A stretch of DNA of 40,958 nt from the NCBI GenBank assembly GCA_018402015.1, contig JAGYJL010000017.1, positions 1-40,958 on the forward strand, given 5' to 3'. The stretch is from Flavobacteriales bacterium (GTDB taxonomy: Bacteria; Bacteroidota; Bacteroidia; UBA10329). Below, one piece after another: positions 10,242-18,548 of the stretch. Made by a program: the position numbers and the translations under genes. How positions within the stretch are numbered: position 1 is the stretch's first letter; each line of letters begins with the position of its first letter. A model generated the notes under the pieces. It was given only the letters and a program-made list of their open reading frames with translations. It was not told the DNA's origin and ran no database searches.

Positions 10242-11030
10242 ATGAGAACCTTTTCATTCATTTTTTCAGTCTTGCTGACGACTGTCCTGTTCTATGGTTG
10301 CAGAACTGGTAAAATGGCCACTACGCCTTCAGGCCTACCACGTATAACTACTGCTACGCTACTTGATTCGGTAAATACCAATAGCTACACGTTTCTAAGT
10401 GCGAAACTGAACGTGAATCATTCCAATGAAAAAGGCACACAGACTTTTGGTGCGCGATTGCGGATCAAGAAAGACAGCGTGATATGGGTTTCCATAACCC
10501 CAGCATTAGGAATTGAAGTTGTTCGAGTAGTTATTACTCCAGACAGTATAAAAATGATCAACCGGCTGGATCAGAAATACTTCGTGGAAAGTTTTGAGAA
10601 GACCAACGAGATCCTTCAGTTACAGATCAACTATCAGGTATTACAGTCTGTATTGACGGGAGAATTTGTTCCACTTTACGAAGAACCGGTGTATTCGCTA
10701 ATGCCATTGGTGGATCTTTACACTCTGGTTGCCGACACGAATAAATTACGGGCTACCGATGCCTTGCTGAAACTGGAGCAACGAACCGAGTTCGACCCAA
10801 GTATTTGGCGTGTTACTAGAACCATATTGCGTAATCCGCCTCGTAATGAACAGATTTTGGCAGAATACACCGATTTCCAGCAACTGGAATCGAAGGTGTT
10901 TCCTACTACAATGAGATTCCGTACACAAGGAAAAGAGAATATTGCCGTTGACCTTAATTGGTCTAAGATCGAGGAGAAAAGTACCTTGCGATTCCCTTTC
11001 AATGTTCCGAACAAGTATGTTCCATACTAA
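10242..11030 (+). CDS. DUF4292 family lipoprotein
   Basis: The 262-residue product has a lipoprotein signal peptide (FIFSVLLTTVLFYGC) with cysteine at about residue 20. The body fits the Bacteroidota DUF4292 family, a LolA/LolB-like half-barrel that probably binds lipid or protein in the periplasm; recognisable parts are LSAKLNVNHSN, the KDSVIWVSITPALGIEVVRV stretch, PDSIKMINRLDQKYF and TMRFRT near the end. It starts 5 bases after the TPR gene, and its 3' end overlaps the start of the EnvC-like gene by 14 bases, so it is within one operon. A LolB-like role is an attractive guess for Bacteroidota but is not shown by the sequence. Confidence 0.82.
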   Translation: MRTFSFIFSVLLTTVLFYGCRTGKMATTPSGLPRITTATLLDSVNTNSYTFLSAKLNVNHSNEKGTQTFGARLRIKKDSVIWVSITPALGIEVVRVVITPDSIKMINRLDQKYFVESFEKTNEILQLQINYQVLQSVLTGEFVPLYEEPVYSLMPLVDLYTLVADTNKLRATDALLKLEQRTEFDPSIWRVTRTILRNPPRNEQILAEYTDFQQLESKVFPTTMRFRTQGKENIAVDLNWSKIEEKSTLRFPFNVPNKYVPY

Positions 11031-12243
11031 GCACCTTTTCTTCACTGCAATTCTTGCGGCCATCTGCGCATTGGGTTTTGCGCAGAGCAAAACGGAATTG
11101 GAAAAGCAGAAGCAACAACTGCTTAAGGACATTGAATTCACCAATAAACTGCTGAGCGAAACCGAGCAGAACAAGAAAGCTACGCTTGGAGAACTCAACC
11201 TACTCAGTTCCAAGATCAACAAACGGCAAGAGCTGATCAACACAATTCTGCGGGAGGTTGAACTGATAGAACGCCAGATAAATGAAACAAAAGGTGTCGT
11301 TTCCTCGCTGAAAGATGATCTGCAGCGTTTGAAAGATGAGTACGCTTTAATGCTTTACCATACGTACAAGAATCAAAGTCAGTACGATCGATTGATGTTC
11401 ATTCTCTCATCCCAAGATTTCAACCAAGCATACAAACGCATCAAGTATTTTCAGCAGTATGCCAAGCATCGCCAAGAACAGGCCGAAGCTATTGAAGCGA
11501 TGCAGAAGATATTGGAATCGCGGACGGAAGAATTGGCCGACAAGAAGTTGAAAATGGCCTACCTGGTTGAAGACAAAGAGAAAGAAAAGATCCAGTTATC
11601 GACCGAAAAGGAAGAGCAGGATAAGATGGTGAAAACGCTAAAGCAAAAAGAAAGCGAGCTCAAAAACCAGCTGCAACAAAAGCAACGCGATGCCAAAAAG
11701 CTGGAGAAGGCAATTGCCAGAATCATTGAGGAAGAGATAAGAAAGGCCCAACAAAAAGCAGAAAAAACAGGCGGCACAACCACCAAATCCGGTTTTGCCC
11801 TTACTCCAACGGAACTTGAACTTTCGGGCAACTTCAGTAATAACGAAGGCAAACTCCCGTGGCCATCAGACCGTGGTGTTATAACTTCCTCGTTCGGAGA
11901 ACACCCTCACCCCACACTTCCTTCCATAAAAATTGAAAACAACGGAATTGACATTACCACCGATAAGGGCACAAAAGCACGCTCGGTATACGAAGGAACC
12001 GTATCTGCCGTGGTTTCAATTCCCGGAGCCCACAAGGCAGTGATTGTACGCCACGGAGAATTCCTGAGCGTTTACGCCAACTTGGAAGATGTTCTCGTTA
12101 AAATGGGCGACAAATTGGCCGTTAAACAAGAAATCGGAACCGTGGTTACCAGTAGAGAAGATGGCAAGACCGTACTTCACTTCGAAATATGGAAAGGCGC
12201 CTCAAAACTCAATCCGGCAAAATGGATCTTGAGCAAAAAATAA
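11017..12243 (+). CDS. EnvC-like murein hydrolase activator (coiled coil plus degenerate LytM/M23 domain)
   Basis: The chosen ATG at 11017 gives 408 residues with a signal peptide (HLFFTAILAAICALGFAQ). An ATG at 11002 is also possible. Residues of about 25-260 form a long charged coiled coil (ELEKQKQQLLKDIEF, KEKEKIQLSTEKEEQDK), followed by a C-terminal LytM domain (about 290-408). In active M23 peptidases zinc is bound by HxxxD and HxH. Here the first His position reads NNGIDI and the later one reads VYANL, while D of GIDI and H of LHFEIW remain. This pattern fits EnvC-type proteins, which do not cleave murein themselves but activate amidases at the division site. It overlaps the DUF4292 gene and precedes tatA. 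Confidence 0.88.
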   Translation: MFHTKHLFFTAILAAICALGFAQSKTELEKQKQQLLKDIEFTNKLLSETEQNKKATLGELNLLSSKINKRQELINTILREVELIERQINETKGVVSSLKDDLQRLKDEYALMLYHTYKNQSQYDRLMFILSSQDFNQAYKRIKYFQQYAKHRQEQAEAIEAMQKILESRTEELADKKLKMAYLVEDKEKEKIQLSTEKEEQDKMVKTLKQKESELKNQLQQKQRDAKKLEKAIARIIEEEIRKAQQKAEKTGGTTTKSGFALTPTELELSGNFSNNEGKLPWPSDRGVITSSFGEHPHPTLPSIKIENNGIDITTDKGTKARSVYEGTVSAVVSIPGAHKAVIVRHGEFLSVYANLEDVLVKMGDKLAVKQEIGTVVTSREDGKTVLHFEIWKGASKLNPAKWILSKK

Positions 12244-12244
12244 A

Positions 12245-12252
12245 TACCTTTG
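12245..12252 (+). promoter_or_regulatory. Candidate -7 box (TACCTTTG) directly before tatA
   Basis: TACCTTTG matches TAnnTTTG exactly and lies 4 bases before the tatA ATG. If used, the transcript would start at or next to the start codon and be nearly leaderless. No -33 element is clear. Confidence 0.3.
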
Positions 12253-12256
12253 ACGC

Positions 12257-12448
12257 ATGCTTTTAGGTACAATCATACTTGGTTTTTTAGGCCCTCAGGA
12301 AATCATCATTGTCCTGGTAATTGTTCTCCTTTTATTCGGTGGGAGAAAAATTCCCGAACTGATGAAAGGTCTTGGAAAGGGCATCAAGGAATTCAAGGAT
12401 GCATCGAAGGGCGATGATGTAGATCAAATCTCAGAGAAAAAGGACTGA
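12257..12448 (+). CDS. tatA: Twin-arginine translocase subunit TatA/TatE
   Basis: This 63-residue protein has the standard TatA plan. A short N-terminal transmembrane helix ([14 protein letters not shown]) carries the preceding GPQE and the FGG hinge. An amphipathic helix follows ([20 protein letters not shown]), then a short acidic tail. TatA forms the pore or membrane-weakening element that exports folded proteins. It lies 13 bases after the EnvC-like gene. In E. coli the amidases activated by EnvC are Tat substrates, so the adjacency makes functional sense, but no tatC or amidase is present here. Confidence 0.93.
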   Translation: MLLGTIILGFLGPQEIIIVLVIVLLLFGGRKIPELMKGLGKGIKEFKDASKGDDVDQISEKKD

Positions 12449-12467
12449 GTCCTTACGATTGGGGCAC

Positions 12468-13880
12468 ATGGCCAACATCGCTTCCTACCAACAAACACTC
12501 AAGAATGGAACCACCACGGTTGAACAGACCGTGAAGGATTTTCTTGCTCGGATTGACGCTAACAGCCACCTCAATGCATACCTAGAAGTGTATGGCGATG
12601 AAGCGTTGGCTCGGGCTAAAGAAGTGGATGAAAAAATAGCCAGCGGCAATGCTGGAAAACTAGCTGGCGTTGTTGTTGGAGTTAAGGACAACATCTGTTA
12701 CGAAGGTCACAAGGTTTTCGGTTCTAGTAAGATCTTAGAAGGTTTTGAGTCATTGTACAGTTCTACTGCGATAAAAAAACTGTTGGCAGAAGACGCTATC
12801 ATCATTGGTCGTTTGAACTGCGATGAGTTTGCCATGGGTAGCTCTAATGAGAATTCTGCCTACGGAAATGTGCTCAATCCAATCGATAATTCGCGTGTTC
12901 CCGGAGGTTCTTCAGGTGGATCGGCCGTAGCTGTTGCTGCCAACCTTTGCCACGTTTCGCTTGGTTCAGAAACGGGTGGTTCTGTACGGCAACCAGCATC
13001 ATTCTGCGGTATTGTTGGCGTTAAACCTACCTACGGAAGAGTCTCGCGCCATGGTCTGTTGGCCTTTGCTTCTAGTTTCGATCAAATTGGTCCGTTCGCA
13101 AATAATATAGAAGACGCTGCGCTGCTATTGGAAGTTATTGCTGGAAATGATGAGTTTGACAGCACCGCTTCATCGAAACCTGTGGAAGATTATCAACCAC
13201 GGGCCATCGAAAGAAAGAAGTTCGCATACCTAAAAGAATGTGTAGAAACAGACGCGCTTGATCCAGCAATCAAAGCATCATTCCACAATACCATTGAAAA
13301 ACTGAAAGCTGCTGGGCATACCGTTGAAGCGGTCGATTTTCCTGTGCTCGACTACCTGATCCCAACATATTACGTACTTACAACGGCAGAGGCCTCTTCA
13401 AACCTTTCTCGATACGATGGCATGCGCTACGGTTACCGTAGCCCAAAGGCCACCGATCTGGAAAGCACTTACAAACTGTCTCGTTCGGAAGGATTCGGAA
13501 CCGAGGTGAAGCGTAGGATCATGCTCGGAACATTTGTTCTTTCTGCAGGCTATTACGATGCTTATTATGGTAAAGCTCAGAAGGTTCGCAGGCTTTTAAA
13601 GGAAACTTCAGATAAGTTGTTCTCAGATTACGACCTGTTGCTATCGCCAACTACTCCAGATGTAGCCTTCAGATTTGGTGAGAACAGCGATGATCCTATA
13701 AAAATGTACCTAGAAGATATCTACACGGTACTCGCCAATCTGGTTGGAATTCCCGCTATGTCTATTCCTGCGGGAGAGAAAGATGGACTGCCCTTCGGTA
13801 TTCAGATAATGGCCGATCGTTTTCAAGAACAACTGATGTTCTCTGGAGCAAAGGCAATTCAAGACTCGTGCGCGAAGTAA
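12468..13880 (+). CDS. gatA: Asp-tRNA(Asn)/Glu-tRNA(Gln) amidotransferase subunit A
   Basis: At about 470 residues this is a full-length amidase-signature enzyme. The Ser-cisSer-Lys triad can be placed at K73 (VGVKDN), S148 (PGGSSGGSA) and S172 (GSETGGSVRQPA); the spacings of 75 and 24 residues match those of known GatA proteins. The C-terminal GIPAMSIPAG and LPFGIQIMA motifs are also present. GatA releases ammonia from glutamine, and the GatCAB complex uses it to convert mischarged Glu-tRNA(Gln) or Asp-tRNA(Asn). ATG at 12468 is preferred to the TTG at 12459. The subunits gatB and gatC are not in the window, as is common. It is tightly linked to tatA. Confidence 0.93.
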   Translation: MANIASYQQTLKNGTTTVEQTVKDFLARIDANSHLNAYLEVYGDEALARAKEVDEKIASGNAGKLAGVVVGVKDNICYEGHKVFGSSKILEGFESLYSSTAIKKLLAEDAIIIGRLNCDEFAMGSSNENSAYGNVLNPIDNSRVPGGSSGGSAVAVAANLCHVSLGSETGGSVRQPASFCGIVGVKPTYGRVSRHGLLAFASSFDQIGPFANNIEDAALLLEVIAGNDEFDSTASSKPVEDYQPRAIERKKFAYLKECVETDALDPAIKASFHNTIEKLKAAGHTVEAVDFPVLDYLIPTYYVLTTAEASSNLSRYDGMRYGYRSPKATDLESTYKLSRSEGFGTEVKRRIMLGTFVLSAGYYDAYYGKAQKVRRLLKETSDKLFSDYDLLLSPTTPDVAFRFGENSDDPIKMYLEDIYTVLANLVGIPAMSIPAGEKDGLPFGIQIMADRFQEQLMFSGAKAIQDSCAK

Positions 13881-13973
13881 TCGCGGCCATTTTCATCCAT
13901 TTGTGCTTAAGTAATTCAATTTGTAACGTTGATAGCTTATTGGGTTTAACATCTTTTAGAGCACAGCCTTGAA

Positions 13974-13981
13974 TAATTTTG
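13974..13981 (+). promoter_or_regulatory. Candidate -7 box (TAATTTTG) for the lytic transglycosylase gene
   Basis: TAATTTTG matches TAnnTTTG. Transcription from it would start near 13985-13988, at or after the first in-frame ATG (13986), which favours the ATG at 14013 or 14025 as the translation start. No good -33 match was seen. Confidence 0.4.
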
Positions 13982-14024
13982 TGCAATGAAGTTGCGTTAC
14001 AGGCTTACACACATGGAACGGATA

Positions 14025-15467
14025 ATGAAAACCTTAGTGGTATACTTGATGCTTGCAATGGTTTCGCTCGGAGCATTTGCCACCGATCCGGACACCACCA
14101 ACGCTACCATTCTCAAGGATGATCCGATTCTTGCTGCACTGGATAGTTTATTCGTTGCCAAATTCTTCGAATCGAGCGAGTTCACTACAGATACTGCGCT
14201 TCTCAATCATCGCAAATGGAAGAAAGACGAGATACCAAAATTCGATGAAAAACATTATGTGGAGGCATTCAAAAAGATGGATGCGCAATCCCCTTTCAAA
14301 TTGGTTTATAACCAACCGGTTAAAGCCTACATAGATGCTTACTTGCTGAAGAATCGTGAAAAGGTCTCGCGGATGCTAGGTATGGCTGAGTTGTACTTTC
14401 CGCTTTTCGAGGAAATGCTCGATCGTTACGATCTGCCACTGGAATTGAAATATTTGGCCATTGTAGAATCTGCATTGAACCCGAATGCACGTTCGAAATC
14501 GGGTGCCATGGGCCTTTGGCAGTTCATGTATCGAACGGGAAAGATCTACAACCTCAACTCAACGTCCTATATGGATGATAGAAAGGACCCGTATCTGGCC
14601 ACTCAGGCAGCTTGCGAATACTTCCGATTTCTGTACGACATGTTCGGAGATTGGCAATTGGTATTGGCAGCATACAATGGCGGCCCGGGCAATTTGCTAA
14701 AGGCTATTAGACGATCGGGGGGCAAACGCGATTATTGGGAACTTCGACCATATCTGAGAAGAGAGACACAAGGCTACGTTCCTGCCTTCTTTGCCGTGAA
14801 TTACGCAATGAATTATGCAGCCGAGAATAACGTTTATCCTGTTCACCCCGAATTCTTCCATCATGAGTTAGACACTGTTGTTGTGAAGAAAGAAACCAGC
14901 CTGATTACGCTCTCTTCAGTATTACAGCTGCCTTACTCACAAGTTAAATTCCTCAATCCTAGATTCCGACATGATATTGTTCCTGCCACTACGGAAGGAT
15001 TACCCATAATTCTCCCAAAAGACAAGGTTGGCATATTCTTAAGTAATCAAGAGGCGATCTACAAATTGGGCGAACAACCCGTGAATCCTGCATATGCCAA
15101 TCAGGATGAAATTATGCAGGACGTGCGGAGAACGCATAAGGTACAAAGAGGTGAGACCTTGGGCGGTATTGCGGCACGCTATCGTGTGCGTGTTGACGAC
15201 CTTAGAGACTGGAACGGAATTAACGGAAACCTGATTCGAGAAGGACAATCGCTCATTGTCTATTCAAGAACCGCAGCAGCACCAGCAACTACTTCTACGG
15301 CAACGGTTTCAGAATCTTCCGGAGGTCGTTATCATGTGGTTCAAGCAGGAGATACGCTTTGGGATATTGCCAAAAGAAACGGTATAACCGTGGATAAACT
15401 AAAAGAGCTCAACAATATTTCTAATCACTATACCTTGAAAATAGGCACTAAACTGAAGGTTGGTTAA
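14025..15467 (+). CDS. MltD-like lytic transglycosylase with two LysM domains
   Basis: From the ATG at 14025 the protein is about 480 residues with a signal peptide (MKTLVVYLMLAMVSLGAFA). ATGs at 14013 and 13986 are alternatives; the candidate -7 box argues against the latter. The SLT domain shows the catalytic Glu in AIVESALNPNARSKSGAMGL and the AYNGGPGN motif. Two LysM modules follow: HKVQRGETLGGIAARYRVRV and YHVVQAGDTLWDIAKRNGI. Such enzymes cleave the MurNAc-GlcNAc bond of peptidoglycan to give 1,6-anhydro ends and bind glycan through LysM. The stop TAA abuts the next gene (ATG 1 base later), a pairing with DUF4837 that I recognise from other Bacteroidota. Confidence 0.93.
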   Translation: MKTLVVYLMLAMVSLGAFATDPDTTNATILKDDPILAALDSLFVAKFFESSEFTTDTALLNHRKWKKDEIPKFDEKHYVEAFKKMDAQSPFKLVYNQPVKAYIDAYLLKNREKVSRMLGMAELYFPLFEEMLDRYDLPLELKYLAIVESALNPNARSKSGAMGLWQFMYRTGKIYNLNSTSYMDDRKDPYLATQAACEYFRFLYDMFGDWQLVLAAYNGGPGNLLKAIRRSGGKRDYWELRPYLRRETQGYVPAFFAVNYAMNYAAENNVYPVHPEFFHHELDTVVVKKETSLITLSSVLQLPYSQVKFLNPRFRHDIVPATTEGLPIILPKDKVGIFLSNQEAIYKLGEQPVNPAYANQDEIMQDVRRTHKVQRGETLGGIAARYRVRVDDLRDWNGINGNLIREGQSLIVYSRTAAAPATTSTATVSESSGGRYHVVQAGDTLWDIAKRNGITVDKLKELNNISNHYTLKIGTKLKVG

Positions 15468-15468
15468 C

Positions 15469-16443
15469 ATGCGTCTATTCGGAATCTTCATCTTCCTGTT
15501 CATTTCAATTTCTGCATGCAATGCACCTGAAATGCCCTTACCTGGCATTACCGGAAAAGCTGGAGAGCTAGTGGTGGTCATGAATGAATCCGACTGGAAC
15601 AGTGCCGCTGGCGATACGGTTTTCAACACGCTTGCGGCTCATGTGTACGGGCTTCCACAGGCTGAACCTACATTCAATGTGGTTCACATCAAGTCATCGG
15701 CCTTTACTAAGATTTTCCAATCGCACCGTAATATTCTGATTGCCAACATCGGAAAAGAGCACACGAAAAAGATTGAGATGAAGACCGATGTCTGGTCTAC
15801 TCCACAAGTGGTTATTGAGCTCTGGGCTTCTTCAGATGCTGAATTCATTGAGCTGTTCGGTGCCAATCAAAAACAGATCATCGGTCACGTGCTTAAGAAA
15901 GAACAGGACCGCATTCAACGCAGTTACAATGCGCAACTGAATAACGATGTTGTCGGTCCTGTAAAAGACCAGTGGGGACTGAACCTGAGTGTTCCAAAGG
16001 GATACAACATTGTTAGAAATGAGGGCGATTTCTCTTGGATACGCTACGAAACCAAGGATGTGACCCAAAGTATTCTGGTCTACTCCGAACCTTACACCAA
16101 GCAGAACACCTTTACCGCAGAAGGAATGGTGGAAGTGATGGATGCGTACGGCAAGCGATACATACCAGGGCCCGATGAAGGCTCATTCATGACCACATTC
16201 ATGGAATATCCTCCACTGATGGAAGAATCAACCATTGCAGATGCTTACGCCTCTAAGTTGGTTGGCCTTTGGAATGTTGAAGGAGCATTGATGGGCGGGC
16301 CTTTTGTAACCTACGCCTTTTTAGACCCTTCAGGCAAACGCGTTTATTACCTGCACGGATTCGTTTTCGCGCCAGGAAAGAACAAACGTAACTACCTCCG
16401 ACAGCTTGAGGCGATCATAAAAAGTGTGCGTTTCAGTTCATAA
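15469..16443 (+). CDS. DUF4837 family lipoprotein
   Basis: From ATG 15469 the product is about 324 residues with a lipoprotein signal (RLFGIFIFLFISISAC, Cys at about 18). The body carries the DUF4837 features GKAGELVVVMNESDWNS near the N-terminus and YYLHGFVFAPGKNKRNYLRQ near the end. The family is restricted to Bacteroidota and its function is unknown. The gene follows the lytic transglycosylase with a 1-base gap, so it is likely co-transcribed and may act in murein remodelling. The upstream TTG at 15460 is inside the preceding gene and is not preferred. Confidence 0.87.
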   Translation: MRLFGIFIFLFISISACNAPEMPLPGITGKAGELVVVMNESDWNSAAGDTVFNTLAAHVYGLPQAEPTFNVVHIKSSAFTKIFQSHRNILIANIGKEHTKKIEMKTDVWSTPQVVIELWASSDAEFIELFGANQKQIIGHVLKKEQDRIQRSYNAQLNNDVVGPVKDQWGLNLSVPKGYNIVRNEGDFSWIRYETKDVTQSILVYSEPYTKQNTFTAEGMVEVMDAYGKRYIPGPDEGSFMTTFMEYPPLMEESTIADAYASKLVGLWNVEGALMGGPFVTYAFLDPSGKRVYYLHGFVFAPGKNKRNYLRQLEAIIKSVRFSS

Positions 16444-16511
16444 CGAAACCTAGCCTACCGAATTTGGGATAACGTTATACCTTTAGTTCTCTAAACACTA
16501 ACCTTATCACC

Positions 16512-17606
16512 ATGAAAAAACTCTTACTTCTTAGTACAGCCTTGCTAATTGGCAGTGCTGTAAATGCTCAAACCTGTAACCCAGATGCGCAATTCGCAGG
16601 CTCACCTCCGGGGCTTTATCCGGCAGGTTCTCTTGGGCCGTCTTGCGATCTTACTGCAGCAAAAACAATTATCAGTCTTACGGATACTACTGTTACGGTT
16701 ACTAATCCATTCCCAATAACATCTACATTATATATCACGCGTTTAAGAATCAATGACATTGTGGGTCTTCCTACTGGTTTGCAGGTTAGCACAGATGTTA
16801 TCGGTTCTGCAGATCAGGATGCCCCGTGGGGATATTGGGAAAACACAGGTAGCACACCGAACCAGACTGCGGCATTAGGTTGCGCCTTTGTTTTTGGTGC
16901 AGGTGGCGATTGGGACGCTGCCATTGGCGGTGGTCTTAACAATGAGGGAGTGTACCCGTTGGAATTCCTAGTAGATGCATATGTTGCAAGCGCCAACCCG
17001 AACATTCTTGGAGTATTGGGCGGTCCACAATGGGTAAGTACAATTAATCCTGATTTTGGAGGTGGGGAATTTGTGATTTTGGATACGTTGGTAATACCAT
17101 CAGATTACGCCAACATCAGCACGGTTGTTTCTGGCGTTGAAAACGTTGAGCCTAACTCGCAATACACTTATTCTGTTCCACAGGACCCGAATGTTACGTA
17201 TAACTGGACGGTAACCAATGGAACAATTGTTTCTGGTCAAGGAACCAATTCTGTTGATGTCACTTGGAACGGTAGCGGAAACATTGAAGTTGAACTTACT
17301 GATGGTGGTTGCCAAGGTGTAGACGATCTTGATGTCACTGCAATTGCAACTGGATTGGATGAGGTTGCTGGAATCAATGCAAGCATTTACCCTAATCCGA
17401 GCAACGGCATTTTCACATTACAATTGGGAAGTACAGACGCCATCGACATCCGAATCATGGATGTATCGGGTAAAGTAGTACGCTCTGAGAAATTGGCTGG
17501 CAGTACGCTGTACAACATCGACATGCAGAATGCACGTATTGGTGTTTATGTAATGGAGATTGAAACAGTTGAAGGAAGAACTTTCAAGAAGCTGATCAAG
17601 AACTAA
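16512..17606 (+). CDS. Secreted protein with PKD-like domain and T9SS type A sorting domain
   Basis: The 364-residue protein has a signal peptide (MKKLLLLSTALLIGSAVNAQ) and an N-terminal domain of about 180 residues with no family I recognise. A PKD/Ig-like segment of about 60 residues follows (PNSQYTYSVPQDPNVTYNW to VELTDGGCQG). It ends in a type A T9SS domain: SIYPNPSNGIFTL, IRIMDVSGKVV, IGVYVMEIETVEGRTFKKLI. Exported through the Sec and T9SS pathways, it should be released or attached to surface lipopolysaccharide. The N-terminal part is rich in Thr, Asn, Pro and Gly with two early Cys. It is transcribed alone and closed by a strong terminator. The function is unknown. Confidence 0.85.
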   Translation: MKKLLLLSTALLIGSAVNAQTCNPDAQFAGSPPGLYPAGSLGPSCDLTAAKTIISLTDTTVTVTNPFPITSTLYITRLRINDIVGLPTGLQVSTDVIGSADQDAPWGYWENTGSTPNQTAALGCAFVFGAGGDWDAAIGGGLNNEGVYPLEFLVDAYVASANPNILGVLGGPQWVSTINPDFGGGEFVILDTLVIPSDYANISTVVSGVENVEPNSQYTYSVPQDPNVTYNWTVTNGTIVSGQGTNSVDVTWNGSGNIEVELTDGGCQGVDDLDVTAIATGLDEVAGINASIYPNPSNGIFTLQLGSTDAIDIRIMDVSGKVVRSEKLAGSTLYNIDMQNARIGVYVMEIETVEGRTFKKLIKN

Positions 17607-17628
17607 GTAGCATAACTGTTTGATTAAG

Positions 17629-17658
17629 AAAGGCCGCCCCAAGGAGCGGCCTTTTTTT
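17629..17658 (+). terminator. Rho-independent terminator (probably bidirectional)
   Basis: A perfect 9-bp stem AAAGGCCGC / GCGGCCTTT with an 8-base loop is followed by a T run. It lies 22 bases after the T9SS type A gene. A-rich sequence on the left side lets it work on the other strand too, where the sorting-domain remnant ends. Confidence 0.88.
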
Positions 17659-17842
17659 ATTCTACCAACGGCACTTTGATCTGCCTGCTTCCCGAAGCTG
17701 CTTCTAGAGATAAGATGTACAAACCTCGAGTAAACACGCTTGTTTCAATCTGCGTTTGTAATATCTGCTGATTGAAAGATCGCTTAAAGACTAGCTTTCC
17801 ATCTATCGAACATAAAACCAGATTATCGGCATTAATTACCAC
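17657..17842 (-). pseudogene. Remnant of a T9SS type A C-terminal sorting domain
   Basis: A 61-codon open frame on the minus strand ends in TAA at 17657. The encoded stretch (NLVLCSIDGKLVFKRSFNQQ, then VFTRGLYILSLEA and a basic/hydrophobic tail) has the layout of the last 50-60 residues of a T9SS type A domain. It lacks the YPNP segment that should come before it. The codon just upstream of the possible GTG start is TGA, and no cargo domain precedes it. It is best read as the surviving 3' end of a lost cargo gene, convergent with the intact one at 16512-17606. The similarity to that gene's tail is general, not a recent duplication. Confidence 0.6.
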
Positions 17843-17898
17843 TCAACAACCTGAACAAAATGTGGGTCATTAATTACACTTCTAACAAGTTTTTACAC

Positions 17899-17912
17899 TG
17901 ACCATTTGGTCA
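17899..17912. promoter_or_regulatory. TetR-type operator 1 (perfect palindrome)
   Basis: TGACCATTTGGTCA is a 14-base inverted repeat (TGACC/GGTCA arms). Its right half contains the candidate -33 TTTG of the tetR promoter. It is almost identical, including flanks, to operator 2 exactly 40 bases downstream. Confidence 0.8.
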
Positions 17913-17936
17913 ACTAAAAAATATGACATTACTTTG
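17905..17936 (+). promoter_or_regulatory. Candidate promoter of the tetR-lolA-ABC-barrel operon
   Basis: TTTG at 17905-17908 and TTACTTTG at 17929-17936 are separated by 20 bases, a spacing that fits Bacteroidota -33/-7 promoters. The -7 element differs from TAnnTTTG at one base. The -33 element sits inside operator 1, and operator 2 begins 3 bases after the -7 element, so a bound repressor would block polymerase. Confidence 0.55.
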
Positions 17937-17938
17937 AC

Positions 17939-17952
17939 TGACCGTTTGGTCA
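17939..17952. promoter_or_regulatory. TetR-type operator 2 (palindrome)
   Basis: TGACCGTTTGGTCA has the same TGACC/GGTCA arms as operator 1 and the same flanks (ACTGACC, GGTCAA). The 40-base spacing places both sites on the same face of the helix. It covers the expected transcription start, 20 bases before the tetR ATG. Confidence 0.8.
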
Positions 17953-17971
17953 ATTAAAGAACTACCGTAAC

Positions 17972-18547
17972 ATGTCACCACGCTCTCCGAAGCAATTTGC
18001 CGAGATCCGCGAAGAACGGAAGCAACAGATATTGGATGCTGCGTTGCATGTGTTTGCTGAGGATAGCTATCACGGTTCTTCTATAGCCGCTGTTGCAAAA
18101 CGGGCAGAAGTATCGAAAGGATTGATCTACAATTATTTCGAGAGCAAAGAAGAAATTCTTAAAACGCTCATTGTTGGGATTTTTGACCACATGATGAAAA
18201 CCTTGCAGCTTGATCTGCAAAAACCTCTTAGCAAGGCAGACTTCGTAAGAATTATTGAGCTGAGTGTTGACGAAGTGGTAAAGACGCCACAGCGTTGGAA
18301 GCTCTACATGTCGCTATCATTCCAGCCAGATGTTACCCCGCTGATCATGACAGAGTTGATGCCAAAACTTCAGCCATTCATGATTGCCATGAGCAATTAT
18401 TTCATCGGAAAAGGTCATGAAGATCCCATGACCATGATGAGGTACTATTCGGCCGTATTGGATGGCGTTCAGATGCACATTCTAATGGACCCACAGAATT
18501 TCCCGGTTGATAAAGTGAAACAAATGATCATCGATCAATTCGCATAA
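17972..18547 (+). CDS. TetR/AcrR family transcriptional regulator
   Basis: The 191-residue protein has an N-terminal TetR DNA-binding domain: RKQQILDAALHVFAEDSYHG, then SIAAVAKRAEVSKGLIYNYF (helix-turn-helix at about residues 36-55) and ESKEEILKTL. The C-terminal ligand domain is all-helical and of normal length. Two matching palindromes immediately upstream overlap the promoter, so it probably represses its own operon. The next gene begins 1 base after its stop, and five export genes follow in tight array. The inducing ligand is unknown; given the operon content it may be a hydrophobic or lipid-like compound (inference). Confidence 0.92.
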   Translation: MSPRSPKQFAEIREERKQQILDAALHVFAEDSYHGSSIAAVAKRAEVSKGLIYNYFESKEEILKTLIVGIFDHMMKTLQLDLQKPLSKADFVRIIELSVDEVVKTPQRWKLYMSLSFQPDVTPLIMTELMPKLQPFMIAMSNYFIGKGHEDPMTMMRYYSAVLDGVQMHILMDPQNFPVDKVKQMIIDQFA

Positions 18548-18548
18548 A

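Noticed and set aside
13881-13985. Possible small RNA or tRNA in the gap after gatA
   Set aside because: No cloverleaf or terminator was seen; only a candidate -7 box for the next gene.
16463-16485. TTTG and TACCTTTA upstream of the type A cargo gene as a promoter
   Set aside because: The spacing of 11 bases is too short for a Bacteroidota -33/-7 pair and the last base of the -7 box differs.
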